Of a stretch of 64,000 nt of DNA, positions 33,997-47,300 are shown one piece after another. The stretch is taken from assembly GCA_029891385.1 (NCBI GenBank), contig CM057233.1:11101460-11165459 (forward strand), read 5' to 3'. The stretch is from Erythroxylum novogranatense. Its lineage: Eukaryota; Streptophyta; Magnoliopsida; Malpighiales; Erythroxylaceae. The notes under the pieces are model-generated. The model had not been told where the DNA came from and searched no databases. It saw only the letters and a program-made list of their open reading frames with translations. Each line of letters starts with the position of its first letter. Position 1 is the first letter of the stretch. The position numbers were made by a program, and so were the translations under genes.

Positions 33997-35980
33997 ATGA
34001 AGCAGACTGCAGCCGCTGTCAGTAGAGTCTATGCCTTGACTCGGCAGGAGGCTCAGGATTCCCCAGATGAAATCTTGGTGTATTCGAGGAGTAGACAGGA
34101 GCACGCTGAGCATTTGAGGATAGTTTTGCAGATCATGAGAGAGAAGCAGTTGTATGCCAAATTCAGTAAATGTGAATTTTGGCTGGATGAGGTAGTTTTT
34201 CTGGGGCACATTATGTCTGGTGAGGGTATTCAGGTGGATCCTCACAAGATTGAGCCAGTGTTGAATTGGGAGGCTCCTAGGAATGTGTCTGAGGTTCGGA
34301 GTTTCCTAAGATTGGCCGGTTATTACCGGAGATTTGTCGAGGGGTTCTCGTTGATCTCAGCCCCTTTGACAAAACTTCTGAGGAAGAATGTACCGTTCAG
34401 ATGGACTGAGGAGTGCCAGGAGAGCTTTGAGGAGCTGAAACATCGGTTGACTACTGCACCAGTGTTAAGTATTCCATCTGGGATTGGAGGCTATGAGGTA
34501 TATAGTGATGCTTTGCATCAGGGACTGGGGTGAACTCTAATGCAGCATGGTAGAGTGATAGCTTATGCATCGAGACTGTTGAGATCTCATGAGGCAATTT
34601 ATCAAGTGCATGATTTGGAGTTAGCTGTAGTTGTGTTTGCCCTGAAGATTTGAAGACATTATTTATATGACGAGACATTCCAGATTTATACTGATCATAA
34701 GACTTTGAGGTATTTATTGAATCAGAGAGAGTTGAATCTGAGACAGAGGATATGGATAGAGCTGCTTATGGACTATGATTGTACGATAGAGTATCACCCA
34801 GGGAAGGCTAATGTGGTGGCAGATGCGTTGAGTAGGAGGTCTCACATCAGTACAGCTCAGATTCAGATTGGGAGATTGCCTAGTTTGATTCAGTTGAGAG
34901 CTCTGAATGTGCAGATAGATTTGGGTCAGGATGGGGCTTTGATAGCTACTCTGAGGCTTAGGCCGATGTTGCATGACAGGATCAGGCGAGTTCAGGACAA
35001 GGATCTGGCTATGGTGAGACTGATTGAGAGAGAGAGATCTGATCGGAATTCTGATTTTGAGTTAAGAGATAGAACTTTATGGATAGGTCAGAGACTATGT
35101 GTGCCTGATGTGGATGATTTGAGGCGTGAGATTCTAGAGGAGGCGCATTTGTCCGCCTATGCTATGCATCCTGGTACTACCAAGATGTATAACACTCTTA
35201 AGCCACACTTTTGGTGGCCTGGCCTGAAGAGACAAGTGGCAGAGTTAGTTTTGCGTTGTTTGACGTGCCAGTAGGTTAAGGCTGAGCACCAGGCTCCAGT
35301 GGAGAAACTGCATTCGTTGCCCATTCCGGAGTAGAAATGGGAACGAATTACCATGAATTTTATCATGGGGTTGCCTAGGACGCCGAGGCAGCATGATGTT
35401 ATCTGGGTCATAGTAGACTGGTTGACTAAATCGACCCATTTCTTGCCAGTGAGGGAGAACAATACTCTCGATCAGTTGGCCCAGAAGTATGTGGCAGAGA
35501 TTGTGCGACTGCATGGGGTCCCGGTGTCTATAGTCTCAGACAGGGATCCTAGATTTACTTCGAGGTTTTGGAAGAGCCTGCAGACTGCTATGGGTACTAG
35601 GTTGAATTTCAGTACAGCTTTCCATCCTCAGACAGATGGACAGAGTGAGAGGACAATTAAGACTGCTGAGGATATGCTTCGGGCTTGTGTATTGGAGTTC
35701 ATAGGAGCATGGGATCAGTATTTGGCTCTAATTGAGTTTGCATACAATAATTATTATCACAGTAGTATTGGGATGGCACCGTATGAGGCTTTGTATGGGT
35801 GACAGTGTCGATCGCCTCTGTATTGGGATGAAGAGGGTGTGAGGATGATTGAGGGTCCCGAGCTGATTCAGGATACTGTAGATAAGGTGAAACTGATTCA
35901 GAGTCGCATCAAGGCGGCTCAGGATAGACAGAAGAGTTAAGTGGATCAGCATCGGCGAGAGATGGAGTATAGTGTGGGAG
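33997..35980 (+). pseudogene. Element A pol with internal deletion (RT end, RNase H, integrase)
   Basis: The piece opens with [10 protein letters not shown], which belongs just before protease, and jumps at about 34066 to [20 protein letters not shown], the part after the RT active site. Relative to element B about 1 kb is missing, with protease and the RT fingers and palm. RNase H follows ([32 protein letters not shown]). Integrase has an H2C2-type finger ([25 protein letters not shown]) and a core with the first catalytic Asp changed (MNFIMGLP where element B has MDFIMGLP) and intact IVSDRDPRF. Stops at 34531, 35272 and 35800 break it. The frame is cut at 35984 by element B. Confidence 0.87.
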
Positions 35981-35984
35981 ACAG

Positions 35985-38900
35985 TGTAGTGCCCCCTTAC
36001 CATAGAGTATCTACCGGAACGCCTATAGGTCATTCCGGTACATATCCTACGATAAGAGACCACTACTGACAACTACCACTAACTCCTCATGGCATCACAA
36101 TCATAAAGCAATACGAAGAAATTGACAACTTTTAAAAACCAAACTGGATTTCATTTCATTTACTCAAAATTCAGAAAGTTACAAACTGTCAATTATTTTC
36201 GATCGTACATGTTTCAAAAACTTTGAACACTAAGTACCATACAAGAATGTACAAAGAACAGATCTAACTATAAGTCTCCAAAAGAAAGGTGACCGACCTT
36301 TGAGCCATCGCCTCTCTCGCCAATCCACAGTACACGGCTCTACAGTCCTGAGGGAGTTATCTGTCTACACTTAAGCCTGAAAAATAGATTGCAATTTTGG
36401 ATGAGTTTGCGAACTCAATGAGAAACCATAATCGATGGTTCTCCCAATTCATGCATCATATAAGCATGATACAGTATGCATCCAGTAATCATACAATTAC
36501 AATGCTAATACAATCACAGTCATAGTCACGATAAATGTAACACGATTATATCATATTACGGTATACATACGATCGGTACCACGTCAAATATTGATCCGAT
36601 ATCACGGTGCACATGTGACTCTTTTCCGGTTTATTACAAGATTGTGACCGGCGCTTTAGCGGTGTTGAGAGTCGATGAGACGCGTCTAGGAGAATTATCT
36701 CCTTCGAGCTCGAGGCTCGTCAAGTATGTCGAGCTCTGGCTTGATTCGATATCGATGGCGTCTCGGTTCACAATTTTCCTTTTAGCGATTTAATGCATTT
36801 GTGCATGAATGCACATGCCCAATAGAAGTCAATATAATATATCACGGTCTATGGGTCGGTCCAAATGTACAGTCAATTAAGCGGTTGTCTAATGCCCAAT
36901 TCACAGTCAATAAAAGCCATATATAATCCACGTAATCCCCGTAGGGCAATCAAATCACAGTAAACACGTAGATTGGGATAACCAACTAGGTTACTCACCT
37001 ATTACTTCTGAGCTAATGTCGGGAAGTTTTCGCTCCGTCGGTCGAACGACGCTCCACTTGGGCCTCTATATGAATCAGAGAAAGAACGAGTCACTAAATA
37101 TGCAATTTGTGCACATGTAGGTGAAATATGCATGTTCATGAATTCCCGGCCCTAATCTCATTTTTTTCCCTCAGAAAAATCCGTCTAAAAATTAGAAACC
37201 TATTGGCGCTGACGGTGCGCAATTCGGACCTCTATAAGTCCCCAATTTAACAAAACAGTGATTAAAGGCTCCGTTACCCGGGGCCACGTCAATTTCCCGT
37301 CTAAAAATCCCGAATCTCTCAAAAAATAAAATTCAATATTATATGAATCCGATGCCTCAAGAATCAGGTCAATCGGACGTCGGACGGAAAAGTTATTCAC
37401 GAAAGAAACCAAAACTCAACAATTTATATATATATATATAAAACCCTTATTTCCCCCTTTATTTTCTGATTTCCAACCAAACTTCCAACACCCATAACTC
37501 TTTCTACACATTTCCGAAAAATGCAAACTATACCTTGTTGGAAAGATAATGAAACCCTCTAAAAGTTTCATGAAGACCACAACAAGCAATTTTACCCAAA
37601 AGGGCGTTAAAAATCCAATCAAACCTACTGCCTACTCAAAACCAATTAAAACAGGGCAGTACATTGCAAATTCAATACCTCTCTGATTATTCCGTCAACA
37701 ATTACAAAATAAATAAGGCAGTAAGATCACAATGTTATCTACAACTTTTATGAATAACCCAAAATCAGATTCACTTGCTAACTATGTCAAACAATTCACC
37801 AAAGCATCAACCCTCAGAATTTTCCCAATCTGAACAGCACATTTCACAACAGTATATCTCTTAGCATAAATGTCACAAAATTCACTACCTTATATCCTTG
37901 AAAAGATAAGATCTCAAAATTCAATTTTCATGAAGAACTCAACATCCAATTCGATCTCTAACAATTTCAAAATTGTTATGCAAGTTTCTGCCATGATTAG
38001 CAATTCACAACCAAAGGCAGGTTCAGTTTTTACAAATTCATTTCTCTCAAATCTGACAACCAAAACTTACATGCCATATATCATTCTCAAGAAAATTTCT
38101 TCGTCTACAACTTTACAGAATATCACTCACACCAATTCAGTTTATATAAATTACTAAAATTACTCCAAATCATAATGTGCACCAAATTCGACATTCCAGC
38201 TAGGTTTCATTCAATGCATAAAAACAGTCAATAGTTATCAGTCCATAACTTCTACTATACATATCGAAAAATTGCAAAATCAGTGGCATTGGAAAGATAA
38301 CTTAATAGGATTCAACTTTCATTTAGTCCATTTGTTCTAATTCCTTCTCAATTAATTCATAAAAAATTAGCAAAACTCTAGGGTATGATTTCGGGTACTG
38401 TTTATTCCAGTTAAGAACAGTAACTTTCCAAGCCTTATTGCAACCCCTTAAAGTTAAAATTAGACAACAGCTATTTCACACAAAATTGTAGCCAACATCC
38501 CAAAGTTTAAGTGGCCACAAACGTCACCTCATTTACATTCCTACACAATTAGTTATGCTAACAACAATACAATTAGTGAAAACCCTAATTTTCCAGATTT
38601 GATGTTAACCTTAGTTCTATCATTTCCAATGCCATTAACACATCATTAAACATCCAAATGAACACAAATCAGTTCTTATACCATTTATACATGTACTAGG
38701 GCTAATACAAAAAAATTGGCAGCACTTAATTCTTCCTTTCTAAGTAAAATCAATCATCCATATGCATTCAAAATCAAGTTAAAAACACTCATTCATACTC
38801 CTTCATCAACTCATAACTAACCCTCACCTAACACCCATTAATTCAAGCCATATTAGTCATCAATTTAATGCATCAAGAATCAAAATAAATATATCAAACC

Positions 38901-39766
38901 TCCCATTAATTTCTCCTAACTACCATGGCATTCAATTTTTAAATCAAATCATAAAGAAAACTTAACAACAAAACTTACCTATTAGCTTTTCCAACCTTGA
39001 ATTTCTTTCACTTCTTTACTTCCTACCTTCACTAATCAATTTTTCTACCACCATACATATATATTTCATCATCATGGGAAGACTATAGCTTAGTGACAAG
39101 TAAGAGAACTCTTGAGTGTTTGGAGGAAGATGAAGAAAGAAGAAGAAAATCTATAGATATGGAAAATAAGTAGTTTTAGGATGAGATGAGCTTTTAAACC
39201 CTTAAGGAGTTCTTTCCATTCTTTTATATACACATCACCGAAATTACAAGGTTAGAAAGCATTAAATGAAGGTCGAAGTTGGCTAAATGTGATTGGTTAT
39301 GGTTTTAAAGAAAAGTCAAAATAATAATTATTTAATCCAGATCAAAAACTAACCCAATCAACTCAATTGACCCCAATTTTATTCCCAAAACAATATACCC
39401 AATAAGACAGTGTCATTGGGTAGCAATTTTTTCTAGAAAATCGAACGGTTCGCCAATTGACGATTTTTCCAGTCCGGGAATTTTCTCCTGAAAATCTAGA
39501 AAAATTCCTAAAAATCCCTTAAATTAGAAAACAATTTATGGCGCACTCAGAATAATTTTCCAAACCCAAAAATTACGTTAATCTCAATAAAATTGTCTTA
39601 GGCACGAAAACCGGGAATGTCATGTATGCATGTACAGTAAGTTCATGTGCACAATTGTGACTATGCAGCAATCCTATTATGCATGAGCAATCCTATGAAA
39701 TCCCAATCTAGCACATCCTATGCCAATTTACTATTCTACCCTTCTAATTGAGAGTGAGATGTTACA
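35985..39766 (-). repeat. Element B 3' LTR (left copy)
   Basis: On the plus strand it starts TGTAGTGCCCCCTTACC and ends GAGATGTTACA. It holds a (TA)n tract at about 37427-37441 and the inverted twin hairpin at about 36402-36440. Confidence 0.94.
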
Positions 39767-39790
39767 ATTCCCCCCTCCTAAAAAAAAATT
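39767..39790 (-). other. Element B polypurine tract
   Basis: The minus strand reads TTTTTTTTAGGAGGGGGGAA directly before the LTR end, next to the integrase stop region. Confidence 0.85.
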
Positions 39791-41287
39791 TCGTCCTCGA
39801 AATTCTTACCTGATTGCGCGAACAGATGAGGATATTGTCTCCTCATATGCTCCTCGGTCTCCCAGGTAGCCTCCTCAGTCGAATGGTTCCTCAAGAGAAC
39901 TTTCACCAGTGGAATACTCTTGTTCCTCAATTGCTTCACCTGTGACCCGACGATCTGTATCGGCTCCTCTACATAACTCAGATTGCTAGAGACCTCAATC
40001 TCCTGAGCCGGTATCACATGTGTCGGATCTGACCGATATCTACGGAGCATACTCACATGGAAGACGTCATGCAACTGAGACATCTCACTCGGTAAAGCTA
40101 GCCTGTAGGCCAAAGGTCCTATCCTTTCAGTGATCTCATATGGACCAATGTACCTAGGGCTTAAGTTACCCTTTTTCCCAAATCTCAGTACACCACGCCA
40201 CGGTGACACCCGTAAGAACACTCTGTCGCCCACATTGTACTCAATGTCCCTCCTATGCTGATCCACATAGCTCTTCTGTCTATCCTGAGTCGCTTTGATG
40301 CGACTTCGAATCAGTTTCACCTTATCTACAGTATCCTGAATCAACTCAGGACCCTCAATCATCCTCACACCCTCTTCATCCCAATACAAAGACGATTTAC
40401 ACGGTCGTCCATACAGTGCCTCATATGGTGCCATCTCGATGCTACTGTGATAATGATTATTATATGCAAACTCCATCAGAGCTAGATACTGATCCCATGC
40501 TCCTCTAAACTCCAATACACAAGCCTGAAGCATATCCTCCATAGTCTTAATCGTCCTCTCCTCGCCCATCATGCGAGGATGAAATGTCTTGAAATTCACT
40601 AGTACTCATAGCAGATCGCAAACTCGCCAAAACCTCAAGTAAATCTGGGATCCACGTCGACACTATCGACTTTGGGACCACATGCGATCTCACTATCTCA
40701 CCACATACTTACGGGCCAACTGATCCATAGTATTATTCTCCTCTCCTTGGCAAAAAATGGGCCGATTTAGTCAACCGGTCCACTATGACCCAGATAACAT
40801 CATGCTGCCTCGGCGTCCTAGGCAATCCCATAATAAAATCCATGGTAATTCGTTCCCATTTCCACTCCGAAATAGGCAACGAATGAAGCTTCCCTACTGG
40901 AGCCTGGTGCTCAGCCTTAACATGTTGGCACGTCAAACATCTAGATACATACTCGGCTACCTGCTTCTTCATGCCAGGCCACCAGAAATGTTGCTTGAGG
41001 GTGTTATACATCTTGGTAGTACCAGGATGCATAGTATAGGCAGCCATATGTGCCTCCTCCAAAATCTCTCGTCTCAAATCATTTACATCAGGTACACAGA
41101 GCCTCTGTCCCAACCATAAGGTCTCATCTCTCAACTCAAACTCAGAACTCGAATTAACTTTTACTTTCTCAATCAATCTCACTATAACAGGATCCTTGTC
41201 CTGAACTCTCCTGATCCTGTCCCGTAGCATCGGTCTCGGTTTCAAAGTAGCCAATAATACTCCATCTGCTCGATTCATCTCGAACAT
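39778..41287 (-). pseudogene. Element B integrase with chromodomain, one break
   Basis: 41287-40733 has the zinc finger ([29 protein letters not shown]) and the core start WERITMDFIMGLPRTP with its Asp. Stops and a frame change at 40732-40600 remove the segment with the second Asp. 40599-39778 resumes with ERTIKTMEDML, then the GPYEI-type C-terminal domain (LSPRYIGPYEITERIGPLAY). It ends in a chromodomain (YVEEPIQIVGSQVKQLRNKS, then EATWETEEHMRRQYPHLF) that in chromoviruses guides insertion to heterochromatin. Confidence 0.88.
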
Positions 41288-41299
41288 TCAAAGCCCTCA

Positions 41300-42522
41300 A
41301 TCAATCAAGTTAGGCAACCTCATTGCTGAATACGAATTTGTACTAGTATGTGACCTCCGACTCGAGCATCCGCCACTACATTGGCTTTCCTGTGGTGATA
41401 TTCAATAGTGCAATCATAGTCCTTCAAGAACTCAAGCCATCTCCTCATCTCAAATTCAACTCTCTGCTCAAGTAAATACCTCGACTCTTATGATAAGTAA
41501 AGATCTGGAATGTCTCACCATACAGATAATGTCTCCAAATCTTTAGAACAAAAACAACTGCAGCTAACTCCAAATCATGCACTGGGTAGTTTACCTCATG
41601 AGCTCTCAACTGTCTCGAGGCATAGGCAATCACTCTACGCGTCCGCATCGTAACACATCAATCCACGATGCGATGCATCATTGTAAACCTCAAATCCTCC
41701 TGTCCCGAATGGAATAGCTAATACCGGTGCAGTAGTCAACCGATGTTTGAGCTCCTCAAAGCTCTTCTGACACTCCTCAGTCCATCTGAATGGTACATTC
41801 TTCCTCAGAAGCTTTGTCAGAGGGGTTGAGATCAGTGAGAACCCCTCGACAAACCTCCGGTAATAACCTGCTAATCCGAGGAAACTCTGAATCTCCGACA
41901 CATTCCTAGGAGCCTCCCACTTCAACACTGCCTCAACCTTACTCGGATCCACCTGAATACCATCTCTAGTCACTATGTGCCCTAAAAAGATCACCTGATC
42001 CAGCCAAAATTCACACTTACTGAATTTGACGTACAACTGTCTCTCCCTCATCGTCTGCAACACAATCCTCAAATGCTCACTATGCTCCTGTCTGTTCCTC
42101 GAATACACTAGAATGTCATCAATGAAAACAATAACAAACTGATCCAGGTAGGGCTGAAATACCTTATTCATCAGGGCCATAAAAGCTGCCGAGGCATTAG
42201 TCAACTCAAACGGCATCACCAGAAACTCAAAATGCCCATACCTGCTCCTGAATGCACTCTTAGGTACATCAGCCTCTGCTATCTTCAGCTGATAGTACCC
42301 TGACCTCAGATCCAATTTAGTGAACACCTGAGCTCCCTGCAACTGATCAAATAAGTCATCAATCCTAGGCAGTGGATACTTATTCTTCACTGTCACCCGA
42401 TTCAACTGCCTGTAATCAATGCATAGCCTTAAAGTCCCATCCTTTTTCTTCACAAACAAAACTGGAGCTCCCCATGGTGAAACACTAGGCCTGATAAATC
42501 CCTTCTCCAGCAACTCCTGCAA
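41300..42522 (-). pseudogene. Element B reverse transcriptase and RNase H
   Basis: 42522-41635 is one open RT piece from [21 protein letters not shown] through [15 protein letters not shown] to the active site [10 protein letters not shown] (about 42130-42100), then the thumb and the RNase H start (NDASHRGL). 41648-41445 continues in another frame with [20 protein letters not shown]. Here the third RNase H Asp region reads FTYHKS where family members have FTDHKS. The RT itself looks intact, and the break is at 41640. Confidence 0.9.
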
Positions 42523-42901
42523 TCGAGCCTTGACTCCCTCGGCCCAGGTGCCATCCTATATGGAGGTATAGATATAGGAGCAAGACTGAACGAGGTCAAT
42601 AGTAAACTCTATCTCCGGATCCGTGGCAAACCGGTGACTCATCATGAACACATCCGAAATTCCTAACCACGGAATATCCTCAAGCCTCTGCTCAACTTTG
42701 GTGTCAATCACACGAGCCGATAGGCCTCACAACCTCCTGCATCGCCTCTGTGGCACTAAGAAAAGAGATCATCCGGCCGGCACTGCCGACTAATTCCTCT
42801 GAACTTCGCTCTAGGTGACTCGGGAGACTCTAATACAACCTCCTTGGTGTAGCAGTCCATGATAGCCCTATGGGCGATAAGCGATTCATCCCGTAATCAA
42901 A

Positions 42902-43186
42902 TCAATCTCTCGGAGGCAACACTATAAGGTGCGCCTCAACATCGCTGATCAATCTGGATCGAGCATCCTCTCGAACCTCTCCCAATGCGATAGTAGTACC
43001 TAGAGGTGTACTCACCTCTAGCCCATACTGTAACATCTCCCTATCCCCATGCAATCTACATGCCATATGAGGTGCAATAAAAGAATGTGTGGATCCAGAA
43101 TTTAGTAATGCAAACGCCTCTATATCATAAATAAGGAGCATACCAGCTACAACATCAAGGGAATCCTGGGCCTCCTGCCTCGTCAT
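42902..43186 (-). pseudogene. Element B protease, catalytic Asp lost
   Basis: VVAGMLLIYDIEAFALLNSGSTHSF is the retropepsin region. The active-site triad DSG expected in this lineage reads NSG, which should abolish cleavage. The downstream 42550-42900 interval, between protease and RT, is interrupted by stops. Confidence 0.85.
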
Positions 43187-43199
43187 GGCATCGATTCGG

Positions 43200-44287
43200 C
43201 TGGGGCTGTGGTGGTTGCCCGACCCTCACCCCAAAAGGACCCTCACCTACCTCGGCCTCTACCTCGACCCCTCTGTCCGGATCCACCCACTCTACTCTGC
43301 TGTATAGTCGTACTACTCCCAACTCGTCCTCTACTAGCATACTGAACTCTCAATGTATCTGGGCAATCCCGAACTTGGTGCTCCGTCGAGCCGCATCTCA
43401 AACAGGCTCCAGTAAGCCACCAACACTCCCCACTATGTCTCCTCTCACAATGCAGGCTGCTGGAGGAATCGCCCGGAACCTGCCCACTACCATCGCCGGT
43501 CTGTACAAATCTCCCTCTCTGTCCAAATCCAGACTGTCTCGAACCTCCCGGAGACCTGAAAGTCCTGCCCTGACGCTTACTAAAGCTCCTGCCAGAGTTG
43601 CCCTGACTATCACTTGGCCGCTTACCCCGGGACCCAATCTCAGCCTGTCTCTGCCTCATCAGTTGCTCCACTCTCACGGCAGTAACCCTCAACTCAACGA
43701 ATGTACCCATGTCTGATCGGGCCAACCTGGTACGGATCTCAGTATTGAGGCCATTCTCGAACCTCCGGCACTTATCAGCCTCAGTCGGGATCATCACAGT
43801 GGCATAATCCATCAGCTCATTGCATTTCACCTCATATTACGCCACCGACATCCGACCTCGCTTGATTCGAAACTCTGCATCTTCATGTCAAGATAGACCT
43901 TGGGCATATAATTATCCTGAAGGCCCTCAAAAATCAGCCCGTGACGAGAAGCAAGGCTGGTAGTATCTTGCGACACAGTCTTCCACCACTTGTATCTTTG
44001 GGCCTGCGAGAGACACCGATAATCGAACCTCTCATCAGTTCACGGTCCATCCGTGAAGACTCTCTCCGTCCTCTCGGCCACCCCTCGGCCTCACGGGTCT
44101 CAGATCGCCATAAAATCGATGTACCCCGCTTGCGTAGTAAATCATACCTCCTCTCCCGTCTCACGGGAACTCGAGGAAGCAATTCCTCAGTACGAGGCAT
44201 AGAAAACTCTCTACTTGCTCCCAATGATCCTTGGTCAGCTGGCTGCTCAACCTGATCACCTAATGCAGAAGACCTAGAACAAAACAA
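43200..44287 (-). pseudogene. Element B gag, frameshifted
   Basis: 44287-43934 starts MFCSRSSALGDQVEQPADQG. 43830-43243 holds the capsid end (DKCRRFENGLNTEIRTRLAR) and the zinc knuckle CLRCGSTEHQVRDC, followed by a Gly/Arg-rich tail. The middle (43930-43830) is in another frame. The arrangement mirrors gag of A. Confidence 0.85.
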
Positions 44288-44362
44288 GAATTCTGATCAG
44301 TTTCAACAGTTCCGTCAAATTTATACCTACATTGTTACTATTCCCAAAAGATGCCAAACCAT

Positions 44363-44374
44363 GCTCTGATACCA
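44363..44374 (-). other. Element B primer-binding site
   Basis: The minus strand reads TGGTATCAGAGC next to the right-hand LTR, which makes that copy the 5' LTR. Confidence 0.92.
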
Positions 44375-44379
44375 CCTAA

Positions 44380-47300
44380 TATAGCGCCCCCTTACCATAG
44401 AGTATCCACCGGAACGCTTGTAGGTCATTCCGGTACATATCTTACGATAAGAGACCACTACTGACAACTACCACTAACTCCTCATGGTATCACAATCATA
44501 AAGCAATACGAAAAAATTGACAACTTTTAAAAACCAAACTGGATTTCATTTCATTTACTCAAAATTCAGAAAGTTACAAGCGTCAAGATTTTCGATCAGA
44601 CATGTTCCAAAACACTTTGTACACTAAGTACCATACAAGAATGTACAAAGAATGATATAACTATAAGTCTCCAAAAGAAAGCCCGGTGACCGACCTTTGA
44701 GCCATCGCTCTCTCGCCAATCCACAAGACACGCTCTACTGATTCCGAGGAGCTATCTGCCTACACTTAAGCTCGAAAAATAGATTGCAATTTTGGATGAG
44801 TTTGCGAACTCAATAAGAAACCATCATCGATGGTTCTCCCAATTCATGCATCACATAAGCATGATACAAGATGCATCCGAGAATCATACAATTACAATGC
44901 TAATACAATCATAGTCACGATCACGATAAGCAGAACACGATTATGGTCATATTACAAGATACATACGATCGGTACCACGTCAAATATTGATCCAAAGATG
45001 CGATGCACATGTGACTCTTTTCCGATTTATTACAAGATTGTGACCGAGCGCTTTAGCGTTGTTGAAGAGTCGATAGATGCGCCTAGGAGAATTATCTCTT
45101 CAAGCTCGAGGCTCGTTTCAAAGATGTCGAGCTCAGGCTCGATTCGATGTCGATGGCGTCTCGGTTCACAATTTTCCTTTTAGCGATTTAATGCATTTGT
45201 GCATGAATGCACATGCCCAATAGAAGTCAATATAATATATCACGCCTATGGGTCGGTCCAAATGTACAGTCCAATTAAACAGCTTGTCTAATGCCCAATT
45301 CACGATCAATAAAAGCCATATATAATCCACGTAATCCCGTAGGCAATCAAGTCACGATAAACAGGTAGATCGGGATAACCAACTAGGTTACTCACCTATT
45401 ACTTCGAGCTAATGCCGGAAGTTTCCGCCCGTCGATCGAAACGACGCCCACTTGGGCCTCTATATGAATCGAGAAAGAACGAGTCACTAAATATGCAATT
45501 TGTGCACATGTAGGTGAAATATGCATGTTCATGAATTCCCGGCCCTAATCCCATTTTTTCCCTCAGAAAAATCCGTCTAAAAATTAAAAACCTATTGGTG
45601 CTGACGGTGCGCAATTCGGACCTCTATAAGTCCCCAATTTAACAAAACAGTGATTAAAGGCTCCGTTACCCGGGGCCACGTCAATTTTCCGTCTAAAAAT
45701 CCCGAATCTCTCAGAAAATGAAATTTAATATTCTATGAATCCGATGCCTCAAGAATCAAGTCAATCGGACGTCGGACGGAAAAGTTATTCACGAAAGAAA
45801 CCAAAACTCAACAATTTATATATATATATATATAACCCTTATTTCCCCTTTATTTTCTGATTTTCAACCAAACTTCCAACACCCATAACTCTTTCTACAC
45901 ATTTCCGAAAAATGCAAACTATACCTTGTTGGAAAGATAATGAAACCCTCTACAGGTTTCATGAAGACCACAACAAGCAATTGTACCCATAAGGGCGTTA
46001 AAAATCCAATCAAACCTACTGCCTACTCAAAACCAATTAAAACAGGGCAGTACATTGCAAATTCAATAACTCTCTGATTCTTCAGTCAACAATTACAAAA
46101 TAAATAAGGCAGTAAGATCACAATGTTGTCTACAACTTTCATGAACAACCCAAAATCCGATTCACTTGCTAACTATGTCAAACAATTCACCAAAGCATCA
46201 ACCCTCAGAATTTTCCCAATCTGAACAGCACATTTCACAACAGTATATCTCTTAGCATAAATGTCAACAAATTCACTACCTTATATCCCTGAAAAGATAA
46301 GATCTCAAACTTCAATTTGCATGCAGAACTCAACATCCAATTCGATCTCTAACAATTTCAAAATTGTTATGCAAGTTTCTGCCATGATCAGCAATTCACA
46401 ACCAAAGGCAGGTTCAGTTTTTACAAATTCATTTCTCTCAAATATGACAACCAAAAATTACATGCCATATATCATTCTCAAGATAATTTCTTCGTCTACT
46501 ACTTTACAGAATATCACTCACACCAATTCAGTTCACATAAATTACTAAAATTACTCCAAATCATAATGTGCACCAAATTCGACATTCCAGCTAGGTTTCA
46601 TTCAATGCATAAAAACAGTCAATAGTTATCAGTCCATAACTCCTACTATACATATCGAAAAATTGCAATATTAGTGGCATTGGAAATATAACTTAATAGG
46701 CTTCAACTTTCATTTAGTCCATTTGTTCTAATTCCTTCTTAATTAATTCATAAAAAATTAGCAAAACTAAAGGGTATGATTTCGGGTACTGTTTATTCCA
46801 GTTAAGAACAGTACCTTTCCAAGCCATATTGCAACCCCTTAAAGTTAAAATTAGACAACACCTATTTCACACAAAAATGTAGCCAACATCCCAAAGTTTA
46901 AGTGGCCACAAACCTCACCTCATTTGCATTCCTACACAATTAGGTATGCTAACAACAGTACAATCAGTGAAAACCCTAATTTTCCAGATTTGATGTTAAC
47001 CTTAGTTCTATCATTTCCAATGCCATTAACACATCATTAAAAATCCAAATGAACACAAATCAGTTCTTATACCATTTATACATGTACTAGGGCTAATACA
47101 CAAAAATTGGCAGCACTTAATTCTTCCTTTCTAAGTAAAATCAATTATCCATATGCATTCAAAATCAAGTTAAAAACACTCATTCATACTCCTTCATCAA
47201 CTCATAACTAACCCTCACCTAACACCCATTAATTCAAGCCATATTAGTCATCAATTTAATGCATCAAGAATCAAAATAAATATACCAAACCTCCCATTAA

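Noticed and set aside
37870..38157. 95-residue ORF conserved at 46261-46548
   Set aside because: The conservation is due to the two B LTR copies. Composition is low complexity, with no family match.
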